Below are positions 48,719 through 58,588 of a stretch of DNA of 64,000 bases, piece by piece. Below the pieces are notes generated by a model. The model did no database searches. It saw only the letters and a list, made by a program, of their open reading frames with translations, and had not been told where the DNA came from. Position 1 is the first letter of the stretch. Each line of letters begins with the position of its first letter. The stretch lies in NCBI GenBank assembly GCA_023205875.1, contig CP060760.1, positions 744,001 through 808,000 on the forward strand, in the 5' to 3' direction. The position numbers were made by a program, and so were the translations under genes. The stretch is from Chloropicon primus. Lineage: Eukaryota; Chlorophyta; Chloropicophyceae; Chloropicales; Chloropicaceae.

Positions 48719-49823
48719 TCACTGCTGGTCCGCCACGACTGCGGAAGCCCTGGACATCGCAACGATCTGGTCCTTGACGCCCTTCCTGTCTTTCGCGGGC
48801 TCGGGGTAAGGGAGGCGAACCTTGAACCTCTGACCCTTCTTCGAGGCCTCCACGTTCATGCCAAGAGAGTCCACGCTCACCATCTTGGCCGAGTCCACGC
48901 TCATGCCGGTATAGAACTTCACGTACTGTGCGCGCGACGAGAGAGGGAGAGAATAGGAGGAGCGGTCAGCCTCGTTGCTTCAGGGCATTCTCTGCTGCAA
49001 TCAAACTCACCAGTGGAATCTGCTCGTTGTGGTCGTCGTTCATGTGGCCGCAGATGGCCTCGCTGTACTGCACAATGTCGTCGACCTCCGCGTTCATGAA
49101 CTCCTCGGCCTTGATGCTTCCGGCCCTGGCGAAGCCCCCCACCAAGCGAACCCCCACGAGCTCCGTCGCCTCGTACATGGCAAAATCCCCAAAGTCCACC
49201 CAAAACGCGTTGGGGTGCTTGGCCTTGTAATGCCTCTTGAGGTCCGTCTTCTTCTCCTCGTCCGTCACCTTGTACGCCGTTCCCGTGATGGTCACCCTCG
49301 CGTCGCTCGCACCGCGAAACCCAGGAGCAGTCACCGTGAGGCTGAAGCGAGGGTCCGCGTCGATGTCGTGGGTGTGGGAGGAGAGCGTGCTGAACGCGAA
49401 TATGGGGAGACCCGTGTCCTCCCTCGCGGCGTACCCCACGATGGACCCGTTGGGAAACCCTCTGCTCTTCCCCCTGGCCGACATGGTCGATATGACCCCG
49501 AAGGTTCCAATATCCAATAGAGTCCTCCCCTCCTGAGCGAAGGTCAACCTCTCCGCCTTGCTCTGGTGCTTCTCGAAGGACGCCTCCTCCTCTTTCCGCA
49601 CCTGGGCGTCCTCCACTTCCACCTCCTCCCCGGCCTCCTCCGACTTGGCCCTCGCTCTACACGCCATCCCCCGTGACACCGTCGCGATGGTATTGGTATT
49701 GGTATTGGTATTGGTATTGCAGGTACTGTTGGTGTTCCTCCTGACCAGCAAGCACGCGTGGTAAGCCGCGCCCCCCGTGGTTCGCAGGGTCACCACCTTC
49801 CGCCCACAACTCCTCAGCATCAT
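48719..49823 (-). CDS. HugZ/HOZ-like FMN-binding split-barrel protein, two exons
   Basis: Exons 49823-49011 and 48925-48719 on the minus strand, with an 85-bp GT-AG intron; 339 aa. The N-terminus (MMLRSCGRK..., then an Asn-Thr repeat from the ATTGGT microsatellite) looks like an organelle transit peptide. The pyridoxamine-phosphate-oxidase-like barrel shows GTFGVISTMSARGKSRGFPN, GSIVGYAARED, LPIFAFSTLSSHTHDIDADP and SLTVTAPGF; the C-terminal DUF2470-type domain has ICGHMNDDHNEQIPL then YVKFYTG across the splice. Plant HOZ proteins are relatives of bacterial HugZ haem oxygenases; plastid location is usual. Which haem or FMN chemistry it does is not established from sequence. Confidence 0.85.
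49690..49720. repeat. (ATTGGT)n microsatellite inside HugZ-like exon 1
   Basis: About five hexamer units, read on the minus strand as alternating Asn-Thr in the presumed transit peptide. Confidence 0.85.
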
Positions 49824-50151
49824 ACACCTCCTCGTCGTCCTCCTCGTCGTCGTCGTCGCGAGGTGGTCGGAGGGGAGGTGGACAAAAACGTGGTCGATCG
49901 CGCGCGCTGGGAAGGCAGGGGAACGAACGAACGAACGAACGAACGAACGAACGGGAGCGCAACCTCTGACCTCACGACACCACGAGGGCGGAGAGGGAGA
50001 GGGGAGGGGAGGGGGCTTGGCTTGGCTTGGCTTGGCTCGGGGGGGTACAAGACAAGGGAGGTGGAGGTGGTTGTCCGTTCAGGAGAGACGCGAGGGATGG
50101 AGGGATTGATTGGTTGATTGATTGGTTGGTTGGTTGAGGAGAGGAAGGAAG
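49824..50151. other. Intergenic with simple repeats
   Basis: 328 bp divergent promoter region between the HugZ-like gene and FIS1. Contains (AACG)n at 49921-49953, a cttgg run (about 50018-50037) and a ttgattgg run (about 50105-50135). Confidence 0.6.
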
Positions 50152-50619
50152 ATGGAGGGGAAGGAGGGGCTGCCTGTGGCGGACACGACGGTGGTGGCGC
50201 ACCTGGAGTACGAGGCGGCGAGGATAGCGACGAACGAGCCGGAGCAAGCGTTCTCGGCCAAGATGAGGCTCGCGTGGGCCTTGGCGCACTCGGAACGGGG
50301 GAGGGTGGACTACGAGAGGGCAACGAGGATGATAGAGGACATGATGGAGGTCACGTCTGACGTCAAGAGGGAGGACCGGGAGGTCATGAACGAGCTCCTG
50401 TACCTCAAGGCGGTGGCGAACTTGAACACGGACGACCTCATCACGGCGCACTACACCGTCACGAAGCTGCTGGAGCGGTCGCCGAGGTCCAACCAAGGCA
50501 ACGCGCTCAAGGGGAGGATCAACAATGAGATACTCAAGAAGGGTCTCGCGGGGATCGGGATACTGGCGGGCGTCGTCACAGTGGGCGTCACCCTCGCCAT
50601 GAGGCTCGCGAAGAGGTGA
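50152..50619 (+). CDS. FIS1: Mitochondrial/peroxisomal fission protein FIS1
   Basis: 155 aa from MEGKEGLPVADTT. A soluble TPR-like helical bundle (FSAKMRLAWALAHSERGRVD, NELLYLKAVANLNTDDLIT, LLERSPRSNQGNALKGRIN) is followed by a single C-terminal TM helix, KGLAGIGILAGVVTVGVTLA, and a basic end MRLAKR, the classic tail-anchor layout of Fis1. It recruits dynamin-related GTPases to the outer mitochondrial and peroxisomal membranes. Length and topology match the family. Confidence 0.94.
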   Translation: MEGKEGLPVADTTVVAHLEYEAARIATNEPEQAFSAKMRLAWALAHSERGRVDYERATRMIEDMMEVTSDVKREDREVMNELLYLKAVANLNTDDLITAHYTVTKLLERSPRSNQGNALKGRINNEILKKGLAGIGILAGVVTVGVTLAMRLAKR

Positions 50620-50811
50620 GGTGGACGCTCCCATCCGGCAGAGGACTTGGGGTGCGTTTTTTTTTTATGGGTGAGGGAGGCTGGGGTGGGTGTGGGGCGG
50701 GGCGTGCAAGGCATGCGAGGGATTTTCAAGGGGTTCTAATCTTTTTGTTGCTGTTGGGTAATACATTAAATACTTTTACTCGAGATGATCCGTCCTGTGC
50801 ACATTCCCACA

Positions 50812-52506
50812 TCACTCTCCGGTTCTCTGGACCCGGCCCTCGTCGTATCCCGCGGCCCTGCCGAACCTGCCCTCCACGGCAGCGGCAGGCTCCTTGATCT
50901 CCGCACCGGACTGAGGGGTCTCAATCCCGGTGTATGACCTGACCTTCGTCATGTAGTCGGCCGCGCTGTGCACCTCAGCCACCTCTCGGTTCCCGACTGA
51001 GAATCACGCAGGAACACACAAACACACACACACGCGATGTCAATGTCAGTCAGTCAGTCTGGTTATGAGCAGCACAAGCACAAGAAAAGAGCACTCACCT
51101 AGAGACAGCTGCAAATTTTGCGTGGGTTCGATGACATTGATCTCGATGTCTTGCCCCACCCCTGTGCCGGACGTTCTTTGGTCTTGCCTGTAGCCCCCCT
51201 TGATGAGGGAGAACGAGGGCCCCCCACCCTCCTCCCCCTCTTCCGAGCCCCCGTCCGCCGGGTCCGCTTGCTGCAGGAGGGAATCAAACCCAATGGTGTA
51301 CGTTCCCGTCCAAGAGCGGCCGGGAACGAACGCGAGCTCGGCCTCGAAGGGCGTGATGACCGGAGAGTAAAATTCTCTGCTGTCCAGCAAAGCCAGCTGG
51401 GGGCAAGAGATGAGCACGAACACTTCCACTTCCGGAAAGTTTGCCAGCTTCTCCGGTGTTATCCTTCCCATGACGAAGGTGTACGACTTCTTGCCGGCGC
51501 GCGCTATGATCCCCCGGAGGGCTTTGAGGGCATCCAGGTAGCCCGCGATCGAGAGGGTCCCAACCACAATCCCCACGATGCTGGCGTCCTTGGCCTTCTC
51601 CACCAGAAAGTACCGCCTCTTCAACGTCCGCGTCGCCGTGCTCACGCTGCCGTACTCCTTCCAAGACCTTCCCACCGGGTCGTACCTGAACCAGTCCACG
51701 GTGTTGTGCACCAGCATGAAGTTCGAGAGAGACAAGCTGTCCTCGTCCTCCCCGATCCAAACGTACTTCACGCTCCCTTGGGGGGCCTCTCCCACCTCGT
51801 TCGCCACGGCGTCGCTCGGGACGGACCACTCCAGTCCCCCCAGTCTGTGTACATTGCCCCCAGCAGGTCCAGGCCCTCCACTCGCCGCTGCTCCCCCCCC
51901 TTGCTCCTTCAGGCAGACCCTCGGAACCACAAAGGTGGTGTGCTTGAGGTTGCCGCCGTCCCCCTCTAACGCGGCCTCGAGCCTTCTCGCGACCTCGCCC
52001 ATCTTGTGCTCGTACTTGAGTTCGTAGGCCAGGACCACCGTCATCCTCGACGGTGAAACCTCCTCGACGGTGAAAGCGCTTCCCAGCTTGTCCACCAGGT
52101 CCTCGACCTCCAACGCCTCGCACTTGTCCAGCACAAACCTCACGGGCAGTTTGGCCACCTCGGGGATGTACGTCGCGCCGTAGTGCACCACGCAGTCGGC
52201 CGTCAGGTGATCCGCCGTGAGCTCGTCCACATGGCAACTCCCGTCGATGGTATCCGCCATGATAAACACGGTGAACTCCTCCTCCTGGCCTCCATCTCGT
52301 TTGGTGTTTTGTTCTTCACGTCGTTGTTTCGTGATGGCGTGCGCTATTTTCGGCGCCTCTTGCAAGAGGTGGTCGGGCACCTGCAAGGCCACCCTCCGTT
52401 TCCCATTCCTTCTCACCCATGCCACCGTCTCCTCCACCTCGAACGCCTCCATCCCGTCACCGCGGCGCACTCCTCGACTGAGGCACGAGGGACGAGGCTC
52501 CAACAT
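50812..52506 (-). CDS. DPH2: Diphthamide biosynthesis protein DPH2, two exons
   Basis: Exons 52506-51099 and 50996-50812 on the minus strand, with a 102-bp GT-AG intron; 530 aa. With DPH1, DPH2 transfers the aminocarboxypropyl group from S-adenosylmethionine to a His of elongation factor 2. Visible: RVALQVPDHLLQEAPKI, ADTIDGSCHVDELTADHL (first cluster Cys region), VVHYGATYIPEV, and LISCPQLALLDSREFYSPVI followed by TPFEAELAF (the late Cys block). Exon 2 encodes the C-terminal tail VGNREVAEVHSAADY to RFGRAAGYDEGRVQ. An ATG at 52452 (MEAFEVEETVAWV) is the alternative start. It is divergent from phytochelatin synthase with 89 bp between the start codons. Confidence 0.93.
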
Positions 52507-52547
52507 ACCTGCAGACTCAAGGAGGCAGAGGGACGAGGGGAACGAGA

Positions 52548-52579
<32 letters not shown>

Positions 52580-52595
52580 TCGATCGGTTTGGGTG
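52507..52595. promoter_or_regulatory. Short shared divergent promoter of DPH2 and phytochelatin synthase
   Basis: Only 89 bp separate the two start codons. It holds a (cgagga) purine run (about 52549-52576) and a cgatcgat element. The small size implies overlapping 5' ends of the two transcripts. Confidence 0.6.
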
Positions 52596-53384
52596 ATGGC
52601 GGGAGATCGGGATCAGCCAGGTGCTGTGTCGTTTCACAGGCGTGAGCTGCCGCGGGACACGTGCGTGAGCTTTGCCTCACCGAGGGGGAAAAAGATCTTC
52701 ACCAGAGCTCTGCTCAAGGGAACGATGAGGAACTACTTTGCCCTCGCAGAGCAATTCCACACGCAGCAGGAGCCCGCGTATTGCGGACTGGCGACGCTCG
52801 TAATGGTCCTGAACGCCATGGCGATAGACCCGGGAAGGGTGTGGAAGGGGGTCTGGCGCTGGTTCAGCGAGGAGCTCCTCGACTGCTGCAAGGACATCGA
52901 ACTCGTGAAGCGGGAGGGAATCGACTTGGACGAGTTCGCGAGGCTGGCAAGGTGTAACGGTGCGATGTGCACGATCACGACGGGCGCAGAGGTGAGCTTG
53001 GACGAGTTCAGAGAGGTGGTCCTGGGGAACATGAGGGAGAAGGGCGCTGAGCCTTGCGACAGCGAGCCGTGCTGCTCATTCTTGTGCGTCAACTACGACA
53101 GGGGTGTGCTTGGCCAGACGGGAACGGGGCACTTCAGCCCTGTTGCAGGCTACAATGAGGAGGAAGACCTCTTGCTCGTCCTGGACGTCGCTCGCTTCAA
53201 GTATCCGCCTCATTGGGTGAAGCTTTCTTTGCTCCATGATGCGATGAAGGGGGAGAGGGGCTTTGCTTTGCTTTCGCCCGGAACCGGAGAGCAGGGCGAG
53301 CCCGTTCTCGGTTGCCAAGGGGGATGCGCTTTGCGAGGTTTCGACCGGCAGGGCAGACCTTCCTGCTCTCGGTGCGGCGGGTAG
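52596..53384 (+). CDS. PCS: Phytochelatin synthase, catalytic domain only
   Basis: 262 aa from MAGDRDQPGA. The papain-like N-terminal domain is complete: catalytic Cys in EPAYCGLATLVMVLNAMAI, His in GTGHFSPVAGYN, and Asp in LVLDVARFKYPPHWV, with the substrate loop VWKGVWRWFSEELLDCC. It makes metal-binding phytochelatins from glutathione in the cytosol. The usual long variable C-terminal sensor domain of plant enzymes is missing; only a short Cys tail remains (CQGGC, CSRCGG). The size is like half-length enzymes of cyanobacteria and some algae, which often act mainly as glutathione peptidases, so net phytochelatin output is uncertain. Confidence 0.94.
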   Translation: MAGDRDQPGAVSFHRRELPRDTCVSFASPRGKKIFTRALLKGTMRNYFALAEQFHTQQEPAYCGLATLVMVLNAMAIDPGRVWKGVWRWFSEELLDCCKDIELVKREGIDLDEFARLARCNGAMCTITTGAEVSLDEFREVVLGNMREKGAEPCDSEPCCSFLCVNYDRGVLGQTGTGHFSPVAGYNEEEDLLLVLDVARFKYPPHWVKLSLLHDAMKGERGFALLSPGTGEQGEPVLGCQGGCALRGFDRQGRPSCSRCGG

Positions 53385-53485
53385 TAGTAGTAGGGAAACC
53401 ACTCGCGCAACAACAGCCTAGGAACGGGTAGTGAAGTGAATCCATCAATCTATCTTATCTTTACAATCAATCAAGTACGTTGCGA

Positions 53486-54343
53486 TCAAGAGAGAAAGCC
53501 GTGCACGATCGTTGAGTTGAAAAAGTCCCAGTCGATCTCCATGTGGTTGCCCTCGATGACGTCTAGCAGCAGCTTGCCTTGCTCATCGAGTTCCCTCAGG
53601 CCAATCCAGTCCTCCCGGTAAAACGCCTGCTCCTTGAGCGGGGTGACCTTTTTCGTCGTGGCGTTGTAGACGCCGAACAGCGAGGACTCCTTGGGCACAA
53701 CGGTCGTGTCGCCCTTCCACATGTAGAGCAGGAGAAGATCCAGGCTCGCGAGGTTTTCCTTGTACTGAGGATTCCGGTGAACTTCGTTGTTGATGCCTGG
53801 AAGAAAGATGTTCTTCTTCAGGTATGTCTCCATTTTCAAAGGGTCTTTGAAGTACTGGGCCTGCACGACCCTCTGACGAAGGAAATCGGAATACGCTCCC
53901 CAACCGAGCATCGCCTCGAACGAGCGGCAGAAGAGGTCCGACACGTCCTTCCCGCAGCCTGGCCAGTCCATTACGCCCTGGTGCTGCCCACCAAACGTGA
54001 TCAGTTTGCTGCACTTGGGCATACTCGGCTCCAAAGTTGGACAAACCTCCACGACTGCCCTGAGGAACTGACCACCCTGCGAGAACCCGATGGCGTTGTA
54101 ACCCTTGCTCAGCCTCGCGTCGCTTGCAATGATTTCACACACCTTGGCCACCTGGTCGTTCACATTGCCGAAGAAGCCAGCATCCCTGTCCTCGTCCTCC
54201 TTCTCTGCCAGCTGCACCGAGTACACGTCAACCCCAAGCTCTGTCTCGATCAGGTGCTTCACCCTGCCCATACTGTGCTCGTTGCAGCACGAATCCCCCA
54301 TCCCGTGCCAGATCACGACAGGCAACGGCCCACTAGGTGATGA

Positions 54344-54376
<33 letters not shown>

Positions 54377-54523
54377 TGTTGTTGTTGTTGCTGCTGCTGA
54401 TCCCCTTGGCTCGTCCTGCCGAGCCCCTTGCTTCACACACGAGACGAACCCCCCCTGTCCCACGAGCAGTCCCAGCAGGAAACCCAGCAAGGCCACCCTC
54501 CTCCTCCTCATCATCATCATCAT
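53486..54523 (-). CDS. PPT1: Palmitoyl-protein thioesterase 1
   Basis: 345 aa from MMMMMRRRRVALLGFLLGLL, an ER signal peptide. After a Thr/Arg repeat comes the alpha/beta hydrolase: LPVVIWHGMGDSCCNEHSMG, the nucleophile elbow YNAIGFSQGGQFLRAVVE (Ser), ITFGGQHQGVMDWPGC, a late Asp near KGDTTVVPKESS and the His in EGNHMEID. PPT1 removes S-palmitate from proteins in the lysosome or vacuole. Conservation through the active site is strong and length is typical. It ends 101 bp from the convergent phytochelatin synthase gene. Confidence 0.96.
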
Positions 54524-54670
54524 CCTCGTCCTCGTCCTCGTCCTCGTCCTCTTCAGCGCAATCCCTCGCCTCGTCCCGTCCCTCGGTCGTCCAACGCAAC
54601 GCAGCGCGTCCGGCCAGAGCGCACGAGCCGTGTCGCGCGGAGGCCTACGTCCTCGTGGTGGTCCTCGTCG

Positions 54671-55078
54671 TGGTTGTGGTTGTGGTGGTCGGTGTCGTTC
54701 GCCTCGTTCTGCTCTGGTGACAGCCCCAGGTGCTGGAGAGGCGAGGCGGAGGACGAGGACACGTGAGGCGAGCGAGGACGAGGTGAGTGACGCACTTCGT
54801 GGTCGTGGAAGGAGGGGAGAGGAGGGGACGACGACCTAGACATAGACATAGACGAACGAACAAACTCGAGGGCTTTCCATACAAACCAACACCCTAGGAA
54901 ATGGAACAACGTGGAGAGAGGGAGAGAGGGAAAACTGACGGAATCGTGCTGCTTGGCTACGCGATGAGGGACCAGATGGCGACCAGGATGGCGAGGAGGA
55001 CGAGCGCGGTCCTCGGCGGGACCAGTGGAAGGGTCGAGGGGGGGATGAGGACCACCGGGAGGGCACGGAGGAGGGGGA
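54671..55078. repeat. 408-bp duplicated block, copy B
   Basis: Identical by eye to 19723-20130 at offset 34,948. It provides the 5' flank and first about 59 codons of the D27-like gene. Sequence on both sides of the block is unrelated between the two loci except for a shared tcctcgtggtgg just before the left end. Confidence 0.95.
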
Positions 55079-55788
55079 AGGCTAAGGGAGGAGCAGCCTT
55101 GAGGAGGGATGCGGGACCCGTGGACGAGCGGCCGTCTTACGAGGAACTCGACACGAACCCCATCAATGCTCTCTTCTTCCGTCTGTTCATGGAGAAGCTC
55201 GAGGAGAGGGTGGGGTTCTCGTCCGCTTTGCCGGGGTACGACGGCCTGATCGAGGTGGTGAGGACACTGAACGTGGGGTCCAAGAGCAGTGAGGAGATAC
55301 GCGCCCTCTCCAAGCTTGTTCTCCTGTCCCTCTTTCCCCCCTGGCTTCCCCCGGCTTTCAGGGTGATGTTTGCCAAGCCCTTCCCGGAGCTCAGCTATCT
55401 GATGAACGCGTGGGTGACTTCCCTTTGCTGCGAGTGGCTCATGGGACCCACCACGCTGAACGAGGTGGAGCTGGAGGAGGGGGGCAGGAAGGTTCCTGGG
55501 GTGTTGGTGGAGAGGTGCCGGTACCTCGAGGAGGTGGGCTGCGCGTCCGCTTGCATGAACAGCTGCAAGTTCCCCACGCAGGAGTTCTTCAAGCAAGACA
55601 TGGGCCTGGACGTCACCTTGGAGCCCAACTATGATGACTTTTCTTGCCAGTTCGTGTTTGGGAAGGAGGCCCCGCCCCTGGAGGAGGACGAGGCCTGCGC
55701 CACGCTCTGTTTCAAGCAGTGCACCTTCCCGAAAGCCGGGAAGCTCAGGGAAGGGCTGTGCCCGAGCCAGTACAGGGACGAGAACTAG
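54901..55788 (+). CDS. D27: D27-like beta-carotene isomerase
   Basis: 295 aa, intronless. The first about 59 residues come from the duplicated block; from Met26 (MATRMARRTSAVLGG) they look like a plastid transit peptide, so 54976 is an alternative start. The mature part follows DWARF27-like proteins: NPINALFFRLFMEKLEERVG, LPGYDGLIEVVRTL, VERCRYLEEVGCASACMNSC, KFPTQEFFKQDMGLDVTLEP, NYDDFSCQFVFGKEAPP and a Cys-rich end CATLCFKQC. D27 proteins are iron-dependent carotenoid 9-cis/trans isomerases of the plastid; in land plants this opens strigolactone synthesis, but algal members have other or unknown roles. Family call is firm, substrate unknown. Confidence 0.93.
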   Translation: MEQRGERERGKTDGIVLLGYAMRDQMATRMARRTSAVLGGTSGRVEGGMRTTGRARRRGKAKGGAALRRDAGPVDERPSYEELDTNPINALFFRLFMEKLEERVGFSSALPGYDGLIEVVRTLNVGSKSSEEIRALSKLVLLSLFPPWLPPAFRVMFAKPFPELSYLMNAWVTSLCCEWLMGPTTLNEVELEEGGRKVPGVLVERCRYLEEVGCASACMNSCKFPTQEFFKQDMGLDVTLEPNYDDFSCQFVFGKEAPPLEEDEACATLCFKQCTFPKAGKLREGLCPSQYRDEN

Positions 55789-55862
55789 AGGCTTTGCACG
55801 GCTCTGTGTATGTATTGTATACCTGTATACCTGTATTATTTTCAAAACAAAAGGTTTTTGCC

Positions 55863-56936
55863 TTAGGCATGACTCCGGCAGTTCTTGGCGTGCCAGTTGC
55901 AATACAGTTTCAGCGCCTTCTCGGTGTTGGCTGCAAACTCGATGTTCCCCTTGCAGAAGATGTTGTAGGACTCCACACCGAACTGGCCGATGCCATAGAT
56001 CTTGTTCTCTTTCTCCAGGCCCACGTCAAACTTTGGCGCCGTGAGAAAGCGATTGGTGAGTGAAACCAGAGCCTTGTACCGATTGTCGAAGAGTCCCAGT
56101 GGGTGCATGACTCCGCGAGCCAGGTCTGGGTCTTGCTCCGAGAAATCGGATGGCGTTGGGAACACACGGAAAAACTCGGCAATAGCACTATGCTTGGTCT
56201 CCCAGGAAGAAACTCGGCTCATCAGGATGCAGCAGGCGAGGAGTCGCCAAGCATCGTGCGCGTAAAATTCCTGCAGCAGGGCGTGGGGAGACGGTGGGGG
56301 CGGAGAGGCCAGCCTGCTCTCCACGTAGGTTTGCCAGCAGACCGCCTCTTGCCGGTCCTTTTGGGGGGTGAGGCAGACCAAAACGCAGGAAAGGGTCAGA
56401 GAAGAGTGCAGCGCAGCACGAGACAAGAAGTCAGCACCCACCTTCTCGCACGCAACGACGTGGGGACCCCAGTATTTGATCGCTGCTTCCCTGTGCAGGC
56501 CGTCCTCGCCGTCCAGGGACTCGATCTTGGACATCGCCAAAACTTTTCTGCTCTCCCTCAACCACTCCTTCATCACTTCCTCCTCCCTCGCCCTCTTCGC
56601 CTCCGCCTCGTGCTTCGCGGCCCGGGAGGTGTTGCCGCTTGTCGAAGGCCCCTTGCTCCTCCTCCTTCTCTTCCCCTCCCCTCCTGCCTCGTCCTCGGCG
56701 GTGTACTCCACCTCCCCTCCCTTCAACCTCGCGGACCTCCTCCTGCCCCCCCCTCCCTCGCTCCTCTCTCTCTTCTTCCTCTTGCTCGGCGCCGCGGTCC
56801 TCGGGATCCCGAAGACGTTCTCCAGCTCCTTGATCGCCCCCAGTCCGACCCCTAGGCGCTCCATGTATTCCCTGTTCCTCTGGCAGTGCGCCAGCCTTTG
56901 CCTCTCATACTCGCTCAGCTCCCCCTTGGCCCTCAT
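55863..56936 (-). CDS. MBD4-like HhH-GPD DNA glycosylase, probably two exons
   Basis: Likely exons 56936-56442 and 56357-55863 on the minus strand, with an 84-bp GT-AG intron (gtgggt...aaaag); 329 aa. The intron is a multiple of three with no stop, so unspliced reading adds 28 residues. A basic, Lys/Arg-rich N-terminal half lacks a visible methyl-CpG-binding domain. The C-terminal glycosylase matches MBD4: YAHDAWRLLACCILMSRVSS, HPLGLFDNRYKALVSLTNRF, and IYGIGQFGVESYNIFCKGN. MBD4 removes T or U opposite G in nuclear DNA. In animal and plant MBD4 the catalytic Asp lies in the motif GxGKYxxD(S/A)Y; here the matching position is Glu (VESY). Confidence 0.85.
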   Translation of the reverse strand: MRAKGELSEYERQRLAHCQRNREYMERLGVGLGAIKELENVFGIPRTAAPSKRKKRERSEGGGGRRRSARLKGGEVEYTAEDEAGGEGKRRRRSKGPSTSGNTSRAAKHEAEAKRAREEEVMKEWLRESRKVLAMSKIESLDGEDGLHREAAIKYWGPHVVACEKVGADFLSRAALHSSLTLSCVLVCLTPQKDRQEAVCWQTYVESRLASPPPPSPHALLQEFYAHDAWRLLACCILMSRVSSWETKHSAIAEFFRVFPTPSDFSEQDPDLARGVMHPLGLFDNRYKALVSLTNRFLTAPKFDVGLEKENKIYGIGQFGVESYNIFCKGNIEFAANTEKALKLYCNWHAKNCRSHA

Positions 56937-57004
56937 CCTCCTCCTCCTCCGGAGTGAGGTACGGTGTATATCGAGGTACGAGAGATATCGAGCGCGCGAG
57001 GTGG

Positions 57005-57043
57005 TTCTGTTCTGTTCTGTTCTGTTCTGTTCTGTTCTGTTCT
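57005..57043. repeat. (TTCTG)n pentanucleotide microsatellite
   Basis: About eight uninterrupted units upstream of the glycosylase start. Confidence 0.9.
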
Positions 57044-57484
57044 ATCCCACACGGAATACAATCATGCTTTGCTTTGGTCCCCGCCGTGCTCTCGTGTTCT
57101 CCAGTTCTCCAGTTCCCCTTTCCCGCCCGTTTCGTTTGTTTCTTCCCGGGTGGGGTTCCCCTTTCCCGCCAGTCCGTTTCCGTGGAGGAGTGTACACTAC
57201 ATTACACTCAGTATGAATCCCAGAGGAGGAGGGACCTCCACACGTCCTCGTCGTCTTCGTCTCCTCCTGGGGGTGGGGTGGGGTGGGGTGTTGTGGGGTG
57301 TTGTCTCGTTGTCTTGTTGTTGTCTTGTTGTTGTTTGCGCCTTGCTTTCTGGAGGGAGGGAGGACGAGGTTGGGGTTGGGGAGGACGAGGACGAGGAGGC
57401 TTGGTTTCTTTCTCTTTCTCTCTTTCTCTCTTTCTTTTCTTCTTTCCCTCGAAGGAAAAAGCCTTTTGTTCTATAATTAATTGG

Positions 57485-57521
57485 AAACAAGAAACAAGAA
57501 ACAAGAAACAAGAAACAAGAA
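57485..57521. repeat. (ACAAGAA)n heptanucleotide microsatellite
   Basis: About five units of a 7-bp repeat in the gene-free gap. Confidence 0.9.
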
Positions 57522-57716
57522 AGGGTTTCTGTTCTTCTTGTTCTTGTTCTTCTTGGTTTAGGTTTGAGGTTTGTTGTTCTTTCTTTCCCTTGCTTTTGTT
57601 GTTGTTGTAGAGACTGATTGATTAGACCCGAGTCCCTTCCAAGAAAGTCTTGCTTTCTTTGTTGTATCCTCCTTCTCTGTCTTGTTGTCTTGTTGTCTTG
57701 TTCTTCAGAAAGCAAA

Positions 57717-57754
57717 GAAAAGGAAAGGAAAGGAAAGGAAAGGAAAGGAAAGGA
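57717..57754. repeat. (AAAGG)n pentanucleotide microsatellite
   Basis: About seven units in the gene-free gap. Confidence 0.9.
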
Positions 57755-58588
57755 CCGACTTTGTACGACATCCATACACGCTCTTCCCTCTTCCCTTCTC
57801 CACAAACGAAGAACAACGAGCTCGTTCCTTTCCTTCCTTGTCTTCTCTTCTCTTCTCTTCTCGTTCTCTTTGGACCAACGGAGCCAAGAGACAAGACAAG
57901 AACACACAAGAACACACAGGTCTTGGCCAAGTTCTGTGCTCGGGTGGGGTCGACAACCGACCGACAGACCGACCGGCAAACCGACAAGACTCTTGTCCAG
58001 CACCTGAGTTGGCGTCCAACACACTAAGAAGAGAGACGAGACGCAGGAGGACAAGGAGGACGCGCACACTTGCTTCGTCTTCGTCCTACCTAGCGCGCAG
58101 TCCACGGCAGTTCCTCCAAGGTTTGGCCTTGTTCGTGTTCAAGGCTCAAAGCAACGAGGAGAGACAAGGGAGGAGACCAAGGCGAGACCAAGGAGGGGGT
58201 GCTCAAGGGCGGGGCCTCTTGTTCCCTACTTGACTCCTTTAAAGCCTTTACTCGGTGACCAAAGGCCTGGAGCAGCGGCTTTGAGAGGCCGAGTTGCGGC
58301 AAGACAGAAGACAGGAAGAGGGGATCCCCAACCTACATACATACATGTTTGCAAACCAATAACAGAAAAGAAAGAGAGTTTGTTGTTCCCCGGAGGGAGA
58401 AGGAAGGCCAAAGGCGCGAGACGACCGGACAGGACAGGACCGGCGACGACGCGGAAGAAAGGTTTAGCGGCGCGCCTCCCGGAGAAGCAAAGAGAGGAAG
58501 GCGCGAGGCACATGTAAGGTAGTGGTTGGCTTGGAGACATTATTATCGAGTGATCTTGTTACGTGCTGCAAAGAAGAAGTAGATAAAC

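Larger units (their letters stand above)
56937..58588. other. Gene-free gap rich in simple repeats
   Basis: 1,652 bp between the divergent glycosylase and channel genes. It holds (TTCTG)n at 57005-57043, a ggggtgttgtgggg run (about 57270-57310), (CAAGAAA)n at 57485-57521, (GGAAA)n at 57717-57754, (TTCTC)n near 57842-57863 and (GACCGACC) near 57955-57985. Long open frames are products of the low complexity. No RNA gene or conserved protein recognised. Confidence 0.75.

Noticed and set aside
52593-52680. DPH2 start at 52680
   Set aside because: That frame begins with GTG and would overlap the phytochelatin synthase coding region; the first ATG is 52506 and the conserved domain starts after 52452.
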